Positions 37,978 through 46,341 of a DNA stretch of 64,000 nucleotides are shown here, piece after piece (the first letter of the stretch is position 1; each line of letters opens with the position of its first letter). Both the position numbers and the translations under genes were made by a program. The notes under the pieces were generated by a model. It searched no databases and was not told the origin of the DNA. It saw only the letters and a program-made list of their open reading frames with translations. Source of the stretch: an uncultured Colwellia sp. (GTDB taxonomy: Bacteria; Pseudomonadota; Gammaproteobacteria; Enterobacterales; Alteromonadaceae). The stretch is taken from positions 1 to 64,000 of the forward strand of contig CAJXQI010000018.1 in assembly GCA_913058395.1 (NCBI GenBank), given 5' to 3'.

Positions 37978-38050
37978 TGTGGTTATTCCTGGAGTTGATA
38001 AATGTAGAGTTAATTTGAATGGTCACTAGGTTTAATTTTGAATTGATTGA

Positions 38051-38117
38051 CAAACATTCAAGCACAATAGCATGAGCTTGAATGTTTGACAGCTTAGCTT
38101 CACAGAGAGCTAAGCTG
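38051..38117 (-). other. Two consecutive hairpins upstream of the aminopropyltransferase
   Basis: Stem 1 is CAAACATTCAAGC / GCTTGAATGTTTG (38051-38063 with 38076-38088). Stem 2 is CAGCTTAGCT / AGCTAAGCTG (38090-38099 with 38108-38117). Both are perfect and sit only 1 base apart, in the 143-base gap after the DUF350 gene. No T-run follows on the minus strand. They could be a processing or stability element, or part of a leader that controls the downstream gene. Confidence 0.6.
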
Positions 38118-38120
38118 AGA

Positions 38121-39023
38121 TTACGACATTAAGGCAGTTAAAATTAAGGCGATTGAAATACTGATAGCCATTTCGACACAGGCTACACCAATATTATGTT
38201 GTTGATCGACTTCTTCAACTAAGTTAATTCCCATCAATACTAGGCGTTTAGCAATGGATGTTAGCAAAGCGACAAGTAATGTCATAACGATGCCAAATAC
38301 TAACCAACCCACTAGGTTTATCATCAGTGTTTCAGGGCTGTAGGTTAAAAAGTGGCTCGCTGCAGTAACGGCTAATGCGGTGCTGATAACTTGTCCTGCA
38401 TAGCGAATGGCTAAGGCAATTTGCCCTTCGGCAAAGGCATTTTGCATACAGTCATTTTGATTGTTAGCGGCATATTGACGTTCTTTAATTCGCGTTACCA
38501 ATACCAACATTGCTTGTGAAACAATAAAACCAGCGGTAATGGCAACAAAGGTATTAATATCTAAGCCATATACCCATAACAACACGGCACGGATAACTAT
38601 GGCCGTTGCGATAGCACCTGCAGCATCAACGATACCAACGGTGATATTACGGGCTTTTATTTGTGCATTTTTATCTATTTGATTTAAGGCAAAACGGTCA
38701 TGAAAAACTCGGCCAACTTTAATGAGTATCAAGCCGAATATGCCGTAACTACCCATACCAATAATTTCGCCTAAATAACTATCAGCATTTTCGCCGCTAA
38801 TCGCGCCAGTTAGTACAATGCCTAATGCAGCAACACTACCAGCGACACTGATACCAAAGGCAAAATTGTCTTCTTTGGCTAATTCGTCGGTAGAGTTTAC
38901 TTTGGCGGATAAACCACTGATAAAGCGCATAGCGCCCAGCAATATAATTGCAATAGTGATATCAATAGCTAAGAAAATTAAAAGTTCTAAGTTCAAGCCA
39001 GTTATTTCAATAAATGTATTCAT
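38121..39023 (-). CDS. yjfL: DUF350 integral membrane protein (YjfL-like, duplicated)
   Basis: 300 residues with about eight membrane helices, arranged as two related halves. Each half has a helix with a G-x-x-x-x-G-S or A-x-x-x-A pattern (F-G-I-S-V-A-G-S-V-A-A-L-G-I-V and I-A-L-A-I-R-Y-A-G-Q-V-I-S-T-A-L). E. coli YjfL is a single DUF350 unit of about 130 residues; the doubled form is common beside aminopropyltransferases. Transport has been suggested for the family, but its activity is unproven. It begins eight bases after the lipoprotein gene, so the two form one transcript. Confidence 0.85.
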   Translation of the reverse strand: MNTFIEITGLNLELLIFLAIDITIAIILLGAMRFISGLSAKVNSTDELAKEDNFAFGISVAGSVAALGIVLTGAISGENADSYLGEIIGMGSYGIFGLILIKVGRVFHDRFALNQIDKNAQIKARNITVGIVDAAGAIATAIVIRAVLLWVYGLDINTFVAITAGFIVSQAMLVLVTRIKERQYAANNQNDCMQNAFAEGQIALAIRYAGQVISTALAVTAASHFLTYSPETLMINLVGWLVFGIVMTLLVALLTSIAKRLVLMGINLVEEVDQQHNIGVACVEMAISISIALILTALMS

Positions 39024-39031
39024 AATAATCC

Positions 39032-40009
39032 CTACTTTCCACGTCGAAAGCTGCGTGATGTTGTACTTTTGCTATTTCTAAAGCTAGCATTTTTCGCGCT
39101 TTTACTTGATTTCGAATAAGCACTTTTATTTGTTGATTTACTGGCAAAGCGGTTAGCGCTGGTTTGTGCGCTTTTGCTCTGACTGGAGATACTTGAAGCA
39201 CCGGTTCTATTTTTTCCATAGGCGCTAGTGTACTTTTGACCGCGACTTTGAAAAGACTTCTTCGTCCGAGTATCTAAAGTATTTTGCTTTTTCAATTGGC
39301 TAGGAGAGCTATAGCGTTTACGGCCATAATCATTGTAATAACTGTAATTTCGGCTTCGGCCCCAGTCATTATAATAAGTACGACGAGAACCAAACAAATC
39401 GCCCATCATTGAATACATGCCATACCATGCCCAAAATGACATGCCATTCGAGCCAGTAGTCCAGCTGCCATATGATGGGTTACCAATAAGTTGTTCACCG
39501 GTGCCAAAGTCTTGCGCTTTATTTGCGGCAAGGCTTTGTGATTTTGATAAGGCGTTAACGCGTGGTAGTGTACCGTCTGACATATCGGCTAAAACGTTGA
39601 GTGGATCACTTAACGCGTCAGAATATAAAACAGGGTCGGCTGCTTGGTATAGGTTTAAAAGTTCGTCATAAAGTGCTTGAGAGTTTTCAAACATTTGTGG
39701 TTGATTTTTTACCGTATTGAGACGGTCAACTAAGGCAAGATACATTGGCCCTTGCGTACCGGTATCTTTTACAAACTCATCGATTAACGGCTTGTAGCTA
39801 GGTTTGTCAGCGATTAACCTTTGTGCATATTGGCTGATCAAATTTGCATTGCGCACTTGACCATCATTTAATGCTTGAGCAAGTAATTCAATACGTTGTT
39901 CAGTTATCGGTGTTTGTTGAATAATTTGTTCTTTTACCGGGTCTCCACAAGCGGAAAGTAGTAAAACAAACAAGAGTATAATCGTTTTTAGTGGCTGCAT
40001 TTCTGCCAT
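39032..40009 (-). CDS. Lipoprotein with a long basic Ser/Lys/Arg/Tyr-rich tail
   Basis: 325 residues from an ATG with GAGG six to seven bases upstream; an ATG at 40051 would add 14 residues before a poorer signal. The lipobox L-L-S-A-C gives Cys21. The mature N-terminal half (about 22-165) is helical. An aromatic Gly/Trp/Tyr stretch (W-A-W-Y-G-M-Y-S-M-M) follows, then about 120 residues that are strongly basic and low in complexity, with repeated K-S, R-S and Y-Y-N-D units. I recognise no family. E. coli has the DUF1190 protein YjfM at the comparable place, but similarity is not evident. It leads the locus and has the palindromic operator 47 bases upstream. The tail could bind peptidoglycan, LPS or nucleic acid. 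Confidence 0.75.
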   Translation of the reverse strand: MAEMQPLKTIILLFVLLLSACGDPVKEQIIQQTPITEQRIELLAQALNDGQVRNANLISQYAQRLIADKPSYKPLIDEFVKDTGTQGPMYLALVDRLNTVKNQPQMFENSQALYDELLNLYQAADPVLYSDALSDPLNVLADMSDGTLPRVNALSKSQSLAANKAQDFGTGEQLIGNPSYGSWTTGSNGMSFWAWYGMYSMMGDLFGSRRTYYNDWGRSRNYSYYNDYGRKRYSSPSQLKKQNTLDTRTKKSFQSRGQKYTSAYGKNRTGASSISSQSKSAQTSANRFASKSTNKSAYSKSSKSAKNASFRNSKSTTSRSFRRGK

Positions 40010-40055
40010 AGTGTCCTCAAAAATGCTATGGTTATCATTTATTAATATCACTTAT

Positions 40056-40068
40056 GACATATTATGTC
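40056..40068. promoter_or_regulatory. Palindromic operator, copy 3 (lipoprotein promoter)
   Basis: GACATA-T-TATGTC, the same half-sites as the two copies at the yjfI promoter with T instead of A at the centre. It lies about 47 bases upstream of the first gene of the locus, in the gap before the divergent glnE. Confidence 0.7.
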
Positions 40069-40155
40069 TATTGTTTTAACCACATTAGTGAAATTAATTT
40101 TCTAGCTAGTAAATAGCTGCTGTTAGTTTATAAACCTAGTTTTATCGAGGGCAAG

Positions 40156-43053
40156 GTGTCAAATTCATATTCTTCTACACATTATCCGTTAATTGAGCTT
40201 CAACAAGAAAAAAGTTGGCAGCAATTTCATCAGCAATATCCGGCAGTAAGCGATTGTTTATCAAGTGAACAGTTAGCACTATTTAAGCAAGCATTAGCCT
40301 TAAGCGACTTTATTCTTCGTAGTGCGCTACAAGCACCAGAGCTAGTTGTTGAACTGTTTAAAAGTGAGCAGTTACTTTCGAGTAATACACCCAATTACAG
40401 TGAAATGTTGATTGTTTCGTTAAATACTTGCACATCAGAAGAACAGTTGCATAAGGTATTGCGGCAATTTCGTTTAGTTCAAATGGTACATATTGCCGTC
40501 GGTGATTTTTTACTAAATATTAGTCTAGATGAATCGTTAAAAAGGTTATCTGCGTTAGCTGATAGTTTAATTCTTTGCGCTAATCATTGGTTAACTCAGT
40601 TCTGCAAAGAGAAGTGGGGAGTACCGGTTAATGCTGAAGGCGAAGAGCAAAGCTTGTTAGTTTATGGCATGGGGAAGCTAGGAGGGCAAGAATTAAACTT
40701 CTCTTCCGATATTGACCTTATTTTTGTTTTTCCGGAATCAGGTGAAACCCAAGGTGTTAGGCGCAGTATTGATAACCAAGTGTTTTTTACTCGTCTTGGA
40801 CAAAAACTTATTACCGCATTGCACCAAAAAACGGCTGATGGCTTTGTTTATCGCGTTGATATGCGCCTTAGACCTTTTGGCGAAAGCGGCCCTTTGGTGT
40901 TGTCATTTAATGCCATGGAAAACTATTATCAAGATCAAGGGCGTGACTGGGAACGTTACGCAATGCTAAAAGCACGCTTGATTGGTCAAGGGAAATATCA
41001 CGGGCAACTAACCCAAATGCTTCGCCCGTTTGTGTATCGTCGTTATATCGATTTTAGTGTTATCGATAGTTTACGACGTATGAAAGCGATGATTGCCCAA
41101 GAGGTTAGACGTAAGCAACTTAACAATAATATTAAGCTTGGTGCTGGCGGTATTCGCGAAGTAGAGTTTATCGTGCAAGTTTTTCAAATGATCCGTGGTG
41201 GTCGTGTTGCTGAATTGCAACATCGAAACTTATTAACAGTGCTGCCTTTACTGGTTAAGCACGGCGAAGTAAATCAGCAAAGTGCGCAGGTGCTAACTGA
41301 CAGTTATCGTTTTTTACGTCGTGTAGAAAATATTATTCAGGCATTGAATGATCAGCAAACGCAAACTTTGCCTGATACAGAATTAGATCAGCAACGCTTA
41401 GTCAATATTCTTAATGACGAAAACTGTACTGATTGGCCTAGCTTCCTCGAACAATTAGTTGTTCATATGCAGGGCGTGCATCATCAATTTGGTGAACTCA
41501 TTGGTGAAGAGAGCCCTAATCGTCAGGCCATTGATCAATACTGGACAACATTATGGGATAGCCAATGGAGTGATGAAGAGTCAATTGCTTGGATAGCGCA
41601 ATCTCCACAGTTGTTAAATATAAGTGATGAAAGCGCTTGTTGGGATAATGAAAACTTGTGGCGAGCGTTGAAAGATTTCCGCAGTGAAATGAGTAAGCGC
41701 AGCATGGGAAATCGAGGACGACAAGTACTTGATAAATTGATCCCAAGCCTTATTTGGCATATCGCAAACTTAAAACTTACCGAACAATCTTTAACGCGAG
41801 TGCTCACGGTGTTAACAACGGTTGCAACTCGAACTGCTTATTTAGAATTATTGTTTGAAAATGAAGGGGCGTTAAAGCATTTAATTCATTTGTGTCACAA
41901 CAGTAGTTGGGTGGCGGAACATATTGCAAAATTTCCAATACTATTGGATGAATTAATTGACCCTAAGCTCTTTCATCAAGCACCACAGTTAAGCTCATAC
42001 GTGGCAGAACTTCGTGAACTTATGCTTAGAGTGCCCGAGGAAGATCAAGAAGCGCAAATGATCACCTTACGCCAATTTAAGCAAATTAAACAATTACGAA
42101 TTGCTGCAGCTGACATTTCAGGTATTTTGCCAATAACTCAAGTAAGTGCTCACCTAACGGCATTAGCAGAAGCCATGGTAGAAGAAGTGGCTAATTTAGC
42201 ATGGCAGCAATTAAGTCAGCGCTTTGGTGTGCCGGTAAGTAAAGTTAATTCAATGGATAAAGGCTTTGCCATTATTGGTTACGGTAAAGTCGGTGGCATT
42301 GAATTAGGTTATAGCTCTGATTTAGATTTAGTTTTTGTGCATGATGCTGATTTGGCGGAATTGACCACAGGAGAAAAGCAAATTTCTACTGGGCAATTTT
42401 ACCTTAAGCTAGCCCAGCGTATGATGCATTTATTTAATACCCGTATGGCAAATGGCATTTTATATGAATTAGACATGCGTTTAAGACCATCTGGTAATGC
42501 AGGCTTATTAATGGTGCACATTGATACCTTTGCGCATTATCAAAATCAAGACGCTTGGACGTGGGAGCATCAGGCACTAGTGCGTACGCGGGTTATTTTC
42601 GGCAGTGACTCATTGAAACAACGTTTTGCGGAAATAAAACGACAAGTGTTATCAACTGAGCGTGATAGCGCTGCACTACTTGAAGATGTATTAAAAATGC
42701 GTGATAAAATGCGTAAGCATCTAGATAAATCAACCGAACTTCTAGTGGATATTAAGCAAGGACGTGGTGGTTTGGTTGATATTGAATTCTTAGTGCAATA
42801 TTTGGTGTTGGCTTTTAGTCACCAGTATCCAAACCTGGGTGACCATTCAGATAATATTAGTTTGCTTTCAGAATTAGCATCAATAGCCGTGATTAGTGAA
42901 CAAGAGCAAAACTGTCTAGTTGATAACTATTGCAAACTACGTGATTTTGGTCACCATGCTACTTTGCAAAATAGCGACCAAATGATCAAGACAGCATGTT
43001 TTGAAAAAGAGCATCAAGATGTACTGCCTATTATTGAAAAAATTCTACAATAA
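40156..43053 (+). CDS. glnE: Bifunctional glutamine synthetase adenylyltransferase/deadenylyltransferase
   Basis: 965 residues, against 946 in E. coli. It adds and removes AMP on glutamine synthetase in response to PII state. Two nucleotidyltransferase modules are visible: Y-G-M-G-K-L-G-G-Q-E-L-N-F-S-S-D-I-D-L-I-F near 170 (the deadenylylase side in E. coli) and G-Y-G-K-V-G-G-I-E-L-G-Y-S-S-D-L-D-L-V-F near 710 (adenylylation). Each is followed by a helical GlnD-type linker with G-G-[IL]-[RV]-[ED]-[VI]-E-F. The start is a GTG with GAGG six bases upstream. In E. coli it follows ygiF and precedes hldE. Confidence 0.97.
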   Translation: MSNSYSSTHYPLIELQQEKSWQQFHQQYPAVSDCLSSEQLALFKQALALSDFILRSALQAPELVVELFKSEQLLSSNTPNYSEMLIVSLNTCTSEEQLHKVLRQFRLVQMVHIAVGDFLLNISLDESLKRLSALADSLILCANHWLTQFCKEKWGVPVNAEGEEQSLLVYGMGKLGGQELNFSSDIDLIFVFPESGETQGVRRSIDNQVFFTRLGQKLITALHQKTADGFVYRVDMRLRPFGESGPLVLSFNAMENYYQDQGRDWERYAMLKARLIGQGKYHGQLTQMLRPFVYRRYIDFSVIDSLRRMKAMIAQEVRRKQLNNNIKLGAGGIREVEFIVQVFQMIRGGRVAELQHRNLLTVLPLLVKHGEVNQQSAQVLTDSYRFLRRVENIIQALNDQQTQTLPDTELDQQRLVNILNDENCTDWPSFLEQLVVHMQGVHHQFGELIGEESPNRQAIDQYWTTLWDSQWSDEESIAWIAQSPQLLNISDESACWDNENLWRALKDFRSEMSKRSMGNRGRQVLDKLIPSLIWHIANLKLTEQSLTRVLTVLTTVATRTAYLELLFENEGALKHLIHLCHNSSWVAEHIAKFPILLDELIDPKLFHQAPQLSSYVAELRELMLRVPEEDQEAQMITLRQFKQIKQLRIAAADISGILPITQVSAHLTALAEAMVEEVANLAWQQLSQRFGVPVSKVNSMDKGFAIIGYGKVGGIELGYSSDLDLVFVHDADLAELTTGEKQISTGQFYLKLAQRMMHLFNTRMANGILYELDMRLRPSGNAGLLMVHIDTFAHYQNQDAWTWEHQALVRTRVIFGSDSLKQRFAEIKRQVLSTERDSAALLEDVLKMRDKMRKHLDKSTELLVDIKQGRGGLVDIEFLVQYLVLAFSHQYPNLGDHSDNISLLSELASIAVISEQEQNCLVDNYCKLRDFGHHATLQNSDQMIKTACFEKEHQDVLPIIEKILQ

Positions 43054-43069
43054 GAATAATGTGCTGACG

Positions 43070-43753
43070 TTAGCGACCCGATGTAGGTAGTAATATACAT
43101 TCGTTTGATAGATAGGGAATGCTATATTCAATTAAAACAATTGCCCGTTGCTTATTACAAAAATAAATACTTAGGCCATTTTCGAAATGGCCTGCAATGG
43201 CGTTACCGACTTGGTATGCGGTAGTAAGAATGTTTTTATTAACGCGAAAAGCATCTTTGACAAGAAAGTCTCGGTTAAGCCACCAAATTACTTCTAAGCC
43301 ATTTTCTTGGGAGTATTGCGATAGCTTTTGAAACAAAGTTTCACCTAATCTAAAAGGGTGACTGTCTGTTTTACCGGTCCAATTTTTTCGTAGTGGTCGC
43401 GTAATGAGACGGCGAGCTTCTAATATTTTTTCCAAATCACCTTTGGGGTCAGGTAGGTAAACAATATTGTTTCTAATTTTAGGGCCTTTCTCGTCATCGC
43501 CATGTAAATTTGCATAAAAACGAGAAAGCCCATCGGCAGCAGCATTTTTGCTTTTGGTAGGGCGAACAACTGACTTTTCTTTTTGCTCGACAACAGCAGG
43601 TAGTGATTGCTGTGAATCGACATTTGCTACTTCAGAAATTTCGTCTGCTGCTTCCTGACTAAGGGAAAATAGTAACTCTTGGTTTTGCAATAACGCTGTT
43701 GCTAAGGCGACAAGAATCGCCCCTAAAATAATGTTTCGTAGCCAAAAATTCAT
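43070..43753 (-). CDS. Membrane-anchored protein with TcpQ/PilL-like C-terminal domain
   Basis: 227 residues: one N-terminal membrane helix (about 5-24), a Glu/Lys/Pro-rich linker to about 115, and a C-terminal domain (about 125-215). The domain has L-G-E-T-L-F-Q-K-L, V-I-W-W-L-N-R-D-F-L-V-K-D-A-F and L-S-I-Y-F-C-N-K-Q-R-A-I-V-L. This resembles the TcpQ/PilL-N type domain of pilus or secretion systems, which binds secretins or peptidoglycan. No pilus genes are nearby. It converges on glnE with 16 bases between. Confidence 0.6.
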   Translation of the reverse strand: MNFWLRNIILGAILVALATALLQNQELLFSLSQEAADEISEVANVDSQQSLPAVVEQKEKSVVRPTKSKNAAADGLSRFYANLHGDDEKGPKIRNNIVYLPDPKGDLEKILEARRLITRPLRKNWTGKTDSHPFRLGETLFQKLSQYSQENGLEVIWWLNRDFLVKDAFRVNKNILTTAYQVGNAIAGHFENGLSIYFCNKQRAIVLIEYSIPYLSNECILLPTSGR

Positions 43754-43804
43754 AAGTCATTTATATTTATGTTACATCTTTGACTACACCATATCGAACA
43801 ATGC

Positions 43805-44743
43805 TTATTTATACAATGATGGGTCGTCTTCATTTGGACGGGTTTTAAAACGACGGTGTAACCACATATACTGCTCTGGCTTTACCATTATTGCTTTCTC
43901 TAACTCTTGGTTTACTCTCAATACATCTGCAGTATCGTCACCAATGGGAAAGTTCTCTAACATAGGTTTAATCTCCAATGTATAGCCACTGCCATCGTCA
44001 TTACGGGTTGGTATTAACATATGTGTTTGAGTATTTTTTTGGCGCGCGAAAATGAGTGTGCCCGTTGTTGAGGCAGCATCTGGCACAGCAAAGAAAGGTA
44101 CAAATACGCTACGATTGCGACCATAATCTTGATCGGGTAAATAAACACAGGCTTCGCCATCATGCAAAGCACGAATTAAGCCTTTTACATCACGTTTGCC
44201 GAGCATGTATTTATTAGAGCGGCCACGACCGCGAAATTGAAAGTATTCCATTAGCTGGTTATTGTGCGGGCGATAAAACACTACCATAGGGTGGCTATAA
44301 CCAATGCCACGGCAGCTGATTTCAGCACTTAAATAATGCATGGCTAGCAATAATATGCCTTTACCTTCTTGTTGAGCTTTTTCAATATGCTCTAAACCAA
44401 TAACTTTGGTTTTACGTTTTACCCGCCAATTTGGCCACCACCAGCCCATACCTGTTTCAAGCAGTGCAATACCGGTATTCTCGAAATTACGCTTTAGCAT
44501 TATTTGACGATCTTCATCAGTCATATCAGGGAAGCATAACTCAATGTTCCTTAGGGCAACCTTTTTGCGACTGGAGCCTAGCTTAAATAATAAACGTCCG
44601 ATCATTTTGCCAAGAAAAAGCTGAAACCGATAAGGTAACCAAGAAATACTGTAGAGAATAAACACTCCAAGCCAAGTCAGCCAATACTTAGGTAATAGGT
44701 ATGATATTTTAAAATTTGGTTGTAAAACTTTATTTTTACTCAC
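43805..44743 (-). CDS. lpxL: Lipid A lauroyl acyltransferase LpxL
   Basis: 312 residues, with one N-terminal membrane helix (about 20-38) and a lysophospholipid acyltransferase fold. The catalytic HX4[DE] is A-M-H-Y-L-S-A-E (His-Tyr-Leu-Ser-Ala-Glu), and L-P-D-Q-D-Y-G and R-P-H-N-N lie further along. W-L-P-Y-R near the start is family-typical. LpxL adds a secondary acyl chain to Kdo2-lipid IVA. LpxM/LpxP homologues look alike, so chain choice is not certain. It is divergent from hldE, another LPS-core gene. Confidence 0.92.
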   Translation of the reverse strand: MSKNKVLQPNFKISYLLPKYWLTWLGVFILYSISWLPYRFQLFLGKMIGRLLFKLGSSRKKVALRNIELCFPDMTDEDRQIMLKRNFENTGIALLETGMGWWWPNWRVKRKTKVIGLEHIEKAQQEGKGILLLAMHYLSAEISCRGIGYSHPMVVFYRPHNNQLMEYFQFRGRGRSNKYMLGKRDVKGLIRALHDGEACVYLPDQDYGRNRSVFVPFFAVPDAASTTGTLIFARQKNTQTHMLIPTRNDDGSGYTLEIKPMLENFPIGDDTADVLRVNQELEKAIMVKPEQYMWLHRRFKTRPNEDDPSLYK

Positions 44744-44812
44744 GGGATGATTTCAACTCATTGAATTGCTTGTGTTACAATATTGCTTATTATATCTGTT
44801 ATAGGGTACAGG

Positions 44813-46240
44813 ATGAAAGTAGATATTCCCGCTTTTGATAAAGCGCGTGTTTTAGTTGTTGGCGATATCATGCTAGATCGCTATTGGTATGGGCCTACAC
44901 AGCGTATTTCTCCGGAAGCGCCGGTACCTGTTGTTAAAATTCAGCAAGATGAAGACCGTCCCGGCGGTGCAGCAAACGTAGCATTAAATATTGCCTCATT
45001 AAATGGTAACGTGACTTTAGCTGGCATTACGGGAGAAGACGAAGCATCAAGCACGTTAAAAACTCACTTATCAGCGATGAATATTGATTGCCAGTTTTTA
45101 CAATCTTCAGCTCACCCGACCATCACTAAACTGCGCGTACTAAGCCGTAACCAACAGTTACTGCGTTTAGATTTTGAAGAGTCATTTGCTGAAATTGATA
45201 AACAACCATTAATTGAGCAAACCAAAGCCTTAGTAGCAAACCACGACTTATTACTTTTGTCAGATTATGACAAAGGTACGCTTTCTGATGTTCAAGCCTT
45301 AATAAAAGCAGCTAACGAGCACAATGTGCCGGTATTAGTTGATCCTAAAGGAACTGACTTTTCTCGCTATCGAGGTGCAACGTTAATTACGCCTAATTTG
45401 TCTGAGTTTGAAGCGGTTGTTGGACATTGTAAAACTGAAGCTGAAATTGTTAGTAAAGGCCAAGCGTTATTAAAAGAGCTAGATTTAACCGCAATGTTAG
45501 TCACTCGCAGTGAGCAAGGTATGACTTTACTACGACATGGTCATGAAGAATTCCATTTACCTACACAAGCTCGAGAAGTTTATGATGTAACGGGGGCTGG
45601 AGATACGGTTATTGCGACGCTTGCTTTAGCCATTGCTGCAAACGCCGACTTTACACAAGCTAGTGCATTAGCCAATATTGCTGCTGGTATTGTCGTAGGT
45701 AAGCTAGGCACTTCGACAGTAAGTGAAGCAGAATTAAGTGCAGAGCTAACGTCAGGTCAAGAAAGTGGTTTTGGTGTGTTATCGGAAGAGCAGTTAAAAA
45801 TTGCTGTTGAATTGGCGCAAGCGCGTGGCGAAAATATAATTATGACTAATGGTTGTTTTGATATTTTGCATGCGGGACATGTTTCATATTTAAACACCGC
45901 TAAAACGTTGGGTAGCCGACTTATTGTTGCGGTAAATAATGATGCATCAGTGACAAGATTAAAAGGTGTTGGTAGACCAGTAAACCCTGTAGATCGCAGA
46001 ATGGCGGTATTAGCGGGTTTAGGCGCTGTTGATTGGGTTGTGCCATTTAGTGAAGACACGCCACAACGTTTAATCGCTAATATTTTGCCAAACACCTTAG
46101 TTAAAGGCGGTGATTATAAAGTTGAAGACATTGCCGGTGGGGCTGAAGTTATTGCCGCAGGTGGTGATGTGAAAGTACTTAATTTTGAAGATGGTATTTC
46201 AACTACAAAAATAATCAATGCCATAAGGCAAGAAGATTAG
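44813..46240 (+). CDS. hldE: Bifunctional heptose-7-phosphate kinase / heptose-1-phosphate adenylyltransferase
   Basis: 475 residues, against 477 in E. coli. The N-terminal ribokinase-type domain has [16 protein letters not shown] and the anion-hole D-V-T-G-A-G-D-T. The C-terminal domain has the cytidylyltransferase-like [12 protein letters not shown]. It makes ADP-D-glycero-beta-D-manno-heptose for LPS inner core. An upstream start at 44783 would add ten residues; ATG 44813 has a nearby AGG and matches family N-termini. A strong terminator follows. Confidence 0.97.
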   Translation: MKVDIPAFDKARVLVVGDIMLDRYWYGPTQRISPEAPVPVVKIQQDEDRPGGAANVALNIASLNGNVTLAGITGEDEASSTLKTHLSAMNIDCQFLQSSAHPTITKLRVLSRNQQLLRLDFEESFAEIDKQPLIEQTKALVANHDLLLLSDYDKGTLSDVQALIKAANEHNVPVLVDPKGTDFSRYRGATLITPNLSEFEAVVGHCKTEAEIVSKGQALLKELDLTAMLVTRSEQGMTLLRHGHEEFHLPTQAREVYDVTGAGDTVIATLALAIAANADFTQASALANIAAGIVVGKLGTSTVSEAELSAELTSGQESGFGVLSEEQLKIAVELAQARGENIIMTNGCFDILHAGHVSYLNTAKTLGSRLIVAVNNDASVTRLKGVGRPVNPVDRRMAVLAGLGAVDWVVPFSEDTPQRLIANILPNTLVKGGDYKVEDIAGGAEVIAAGGDVKVLNFEDGISTTKIINAIRQED

Positions 46241-46255
46241 TTTTATTTAGGTAAT

Positions 46256-46284
46256 AAAAAAGCAGCATAAATGCTGCTTTTTTT
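46256..46284. terminator. Bidirectional terminator between hldE and tolC
   Basis: AAAAAAGCAGCAT pairs with ATGCTGCTTTTTT with a two-base centre, with A- and T-runs for convergent genes. Confidence 0.9.
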
Positions 46285-46341
46285 GTGTTTTATATTACAT
46301 TCACAATATTCTTAAATGTCATGAATGTAACACTGCCAAAC

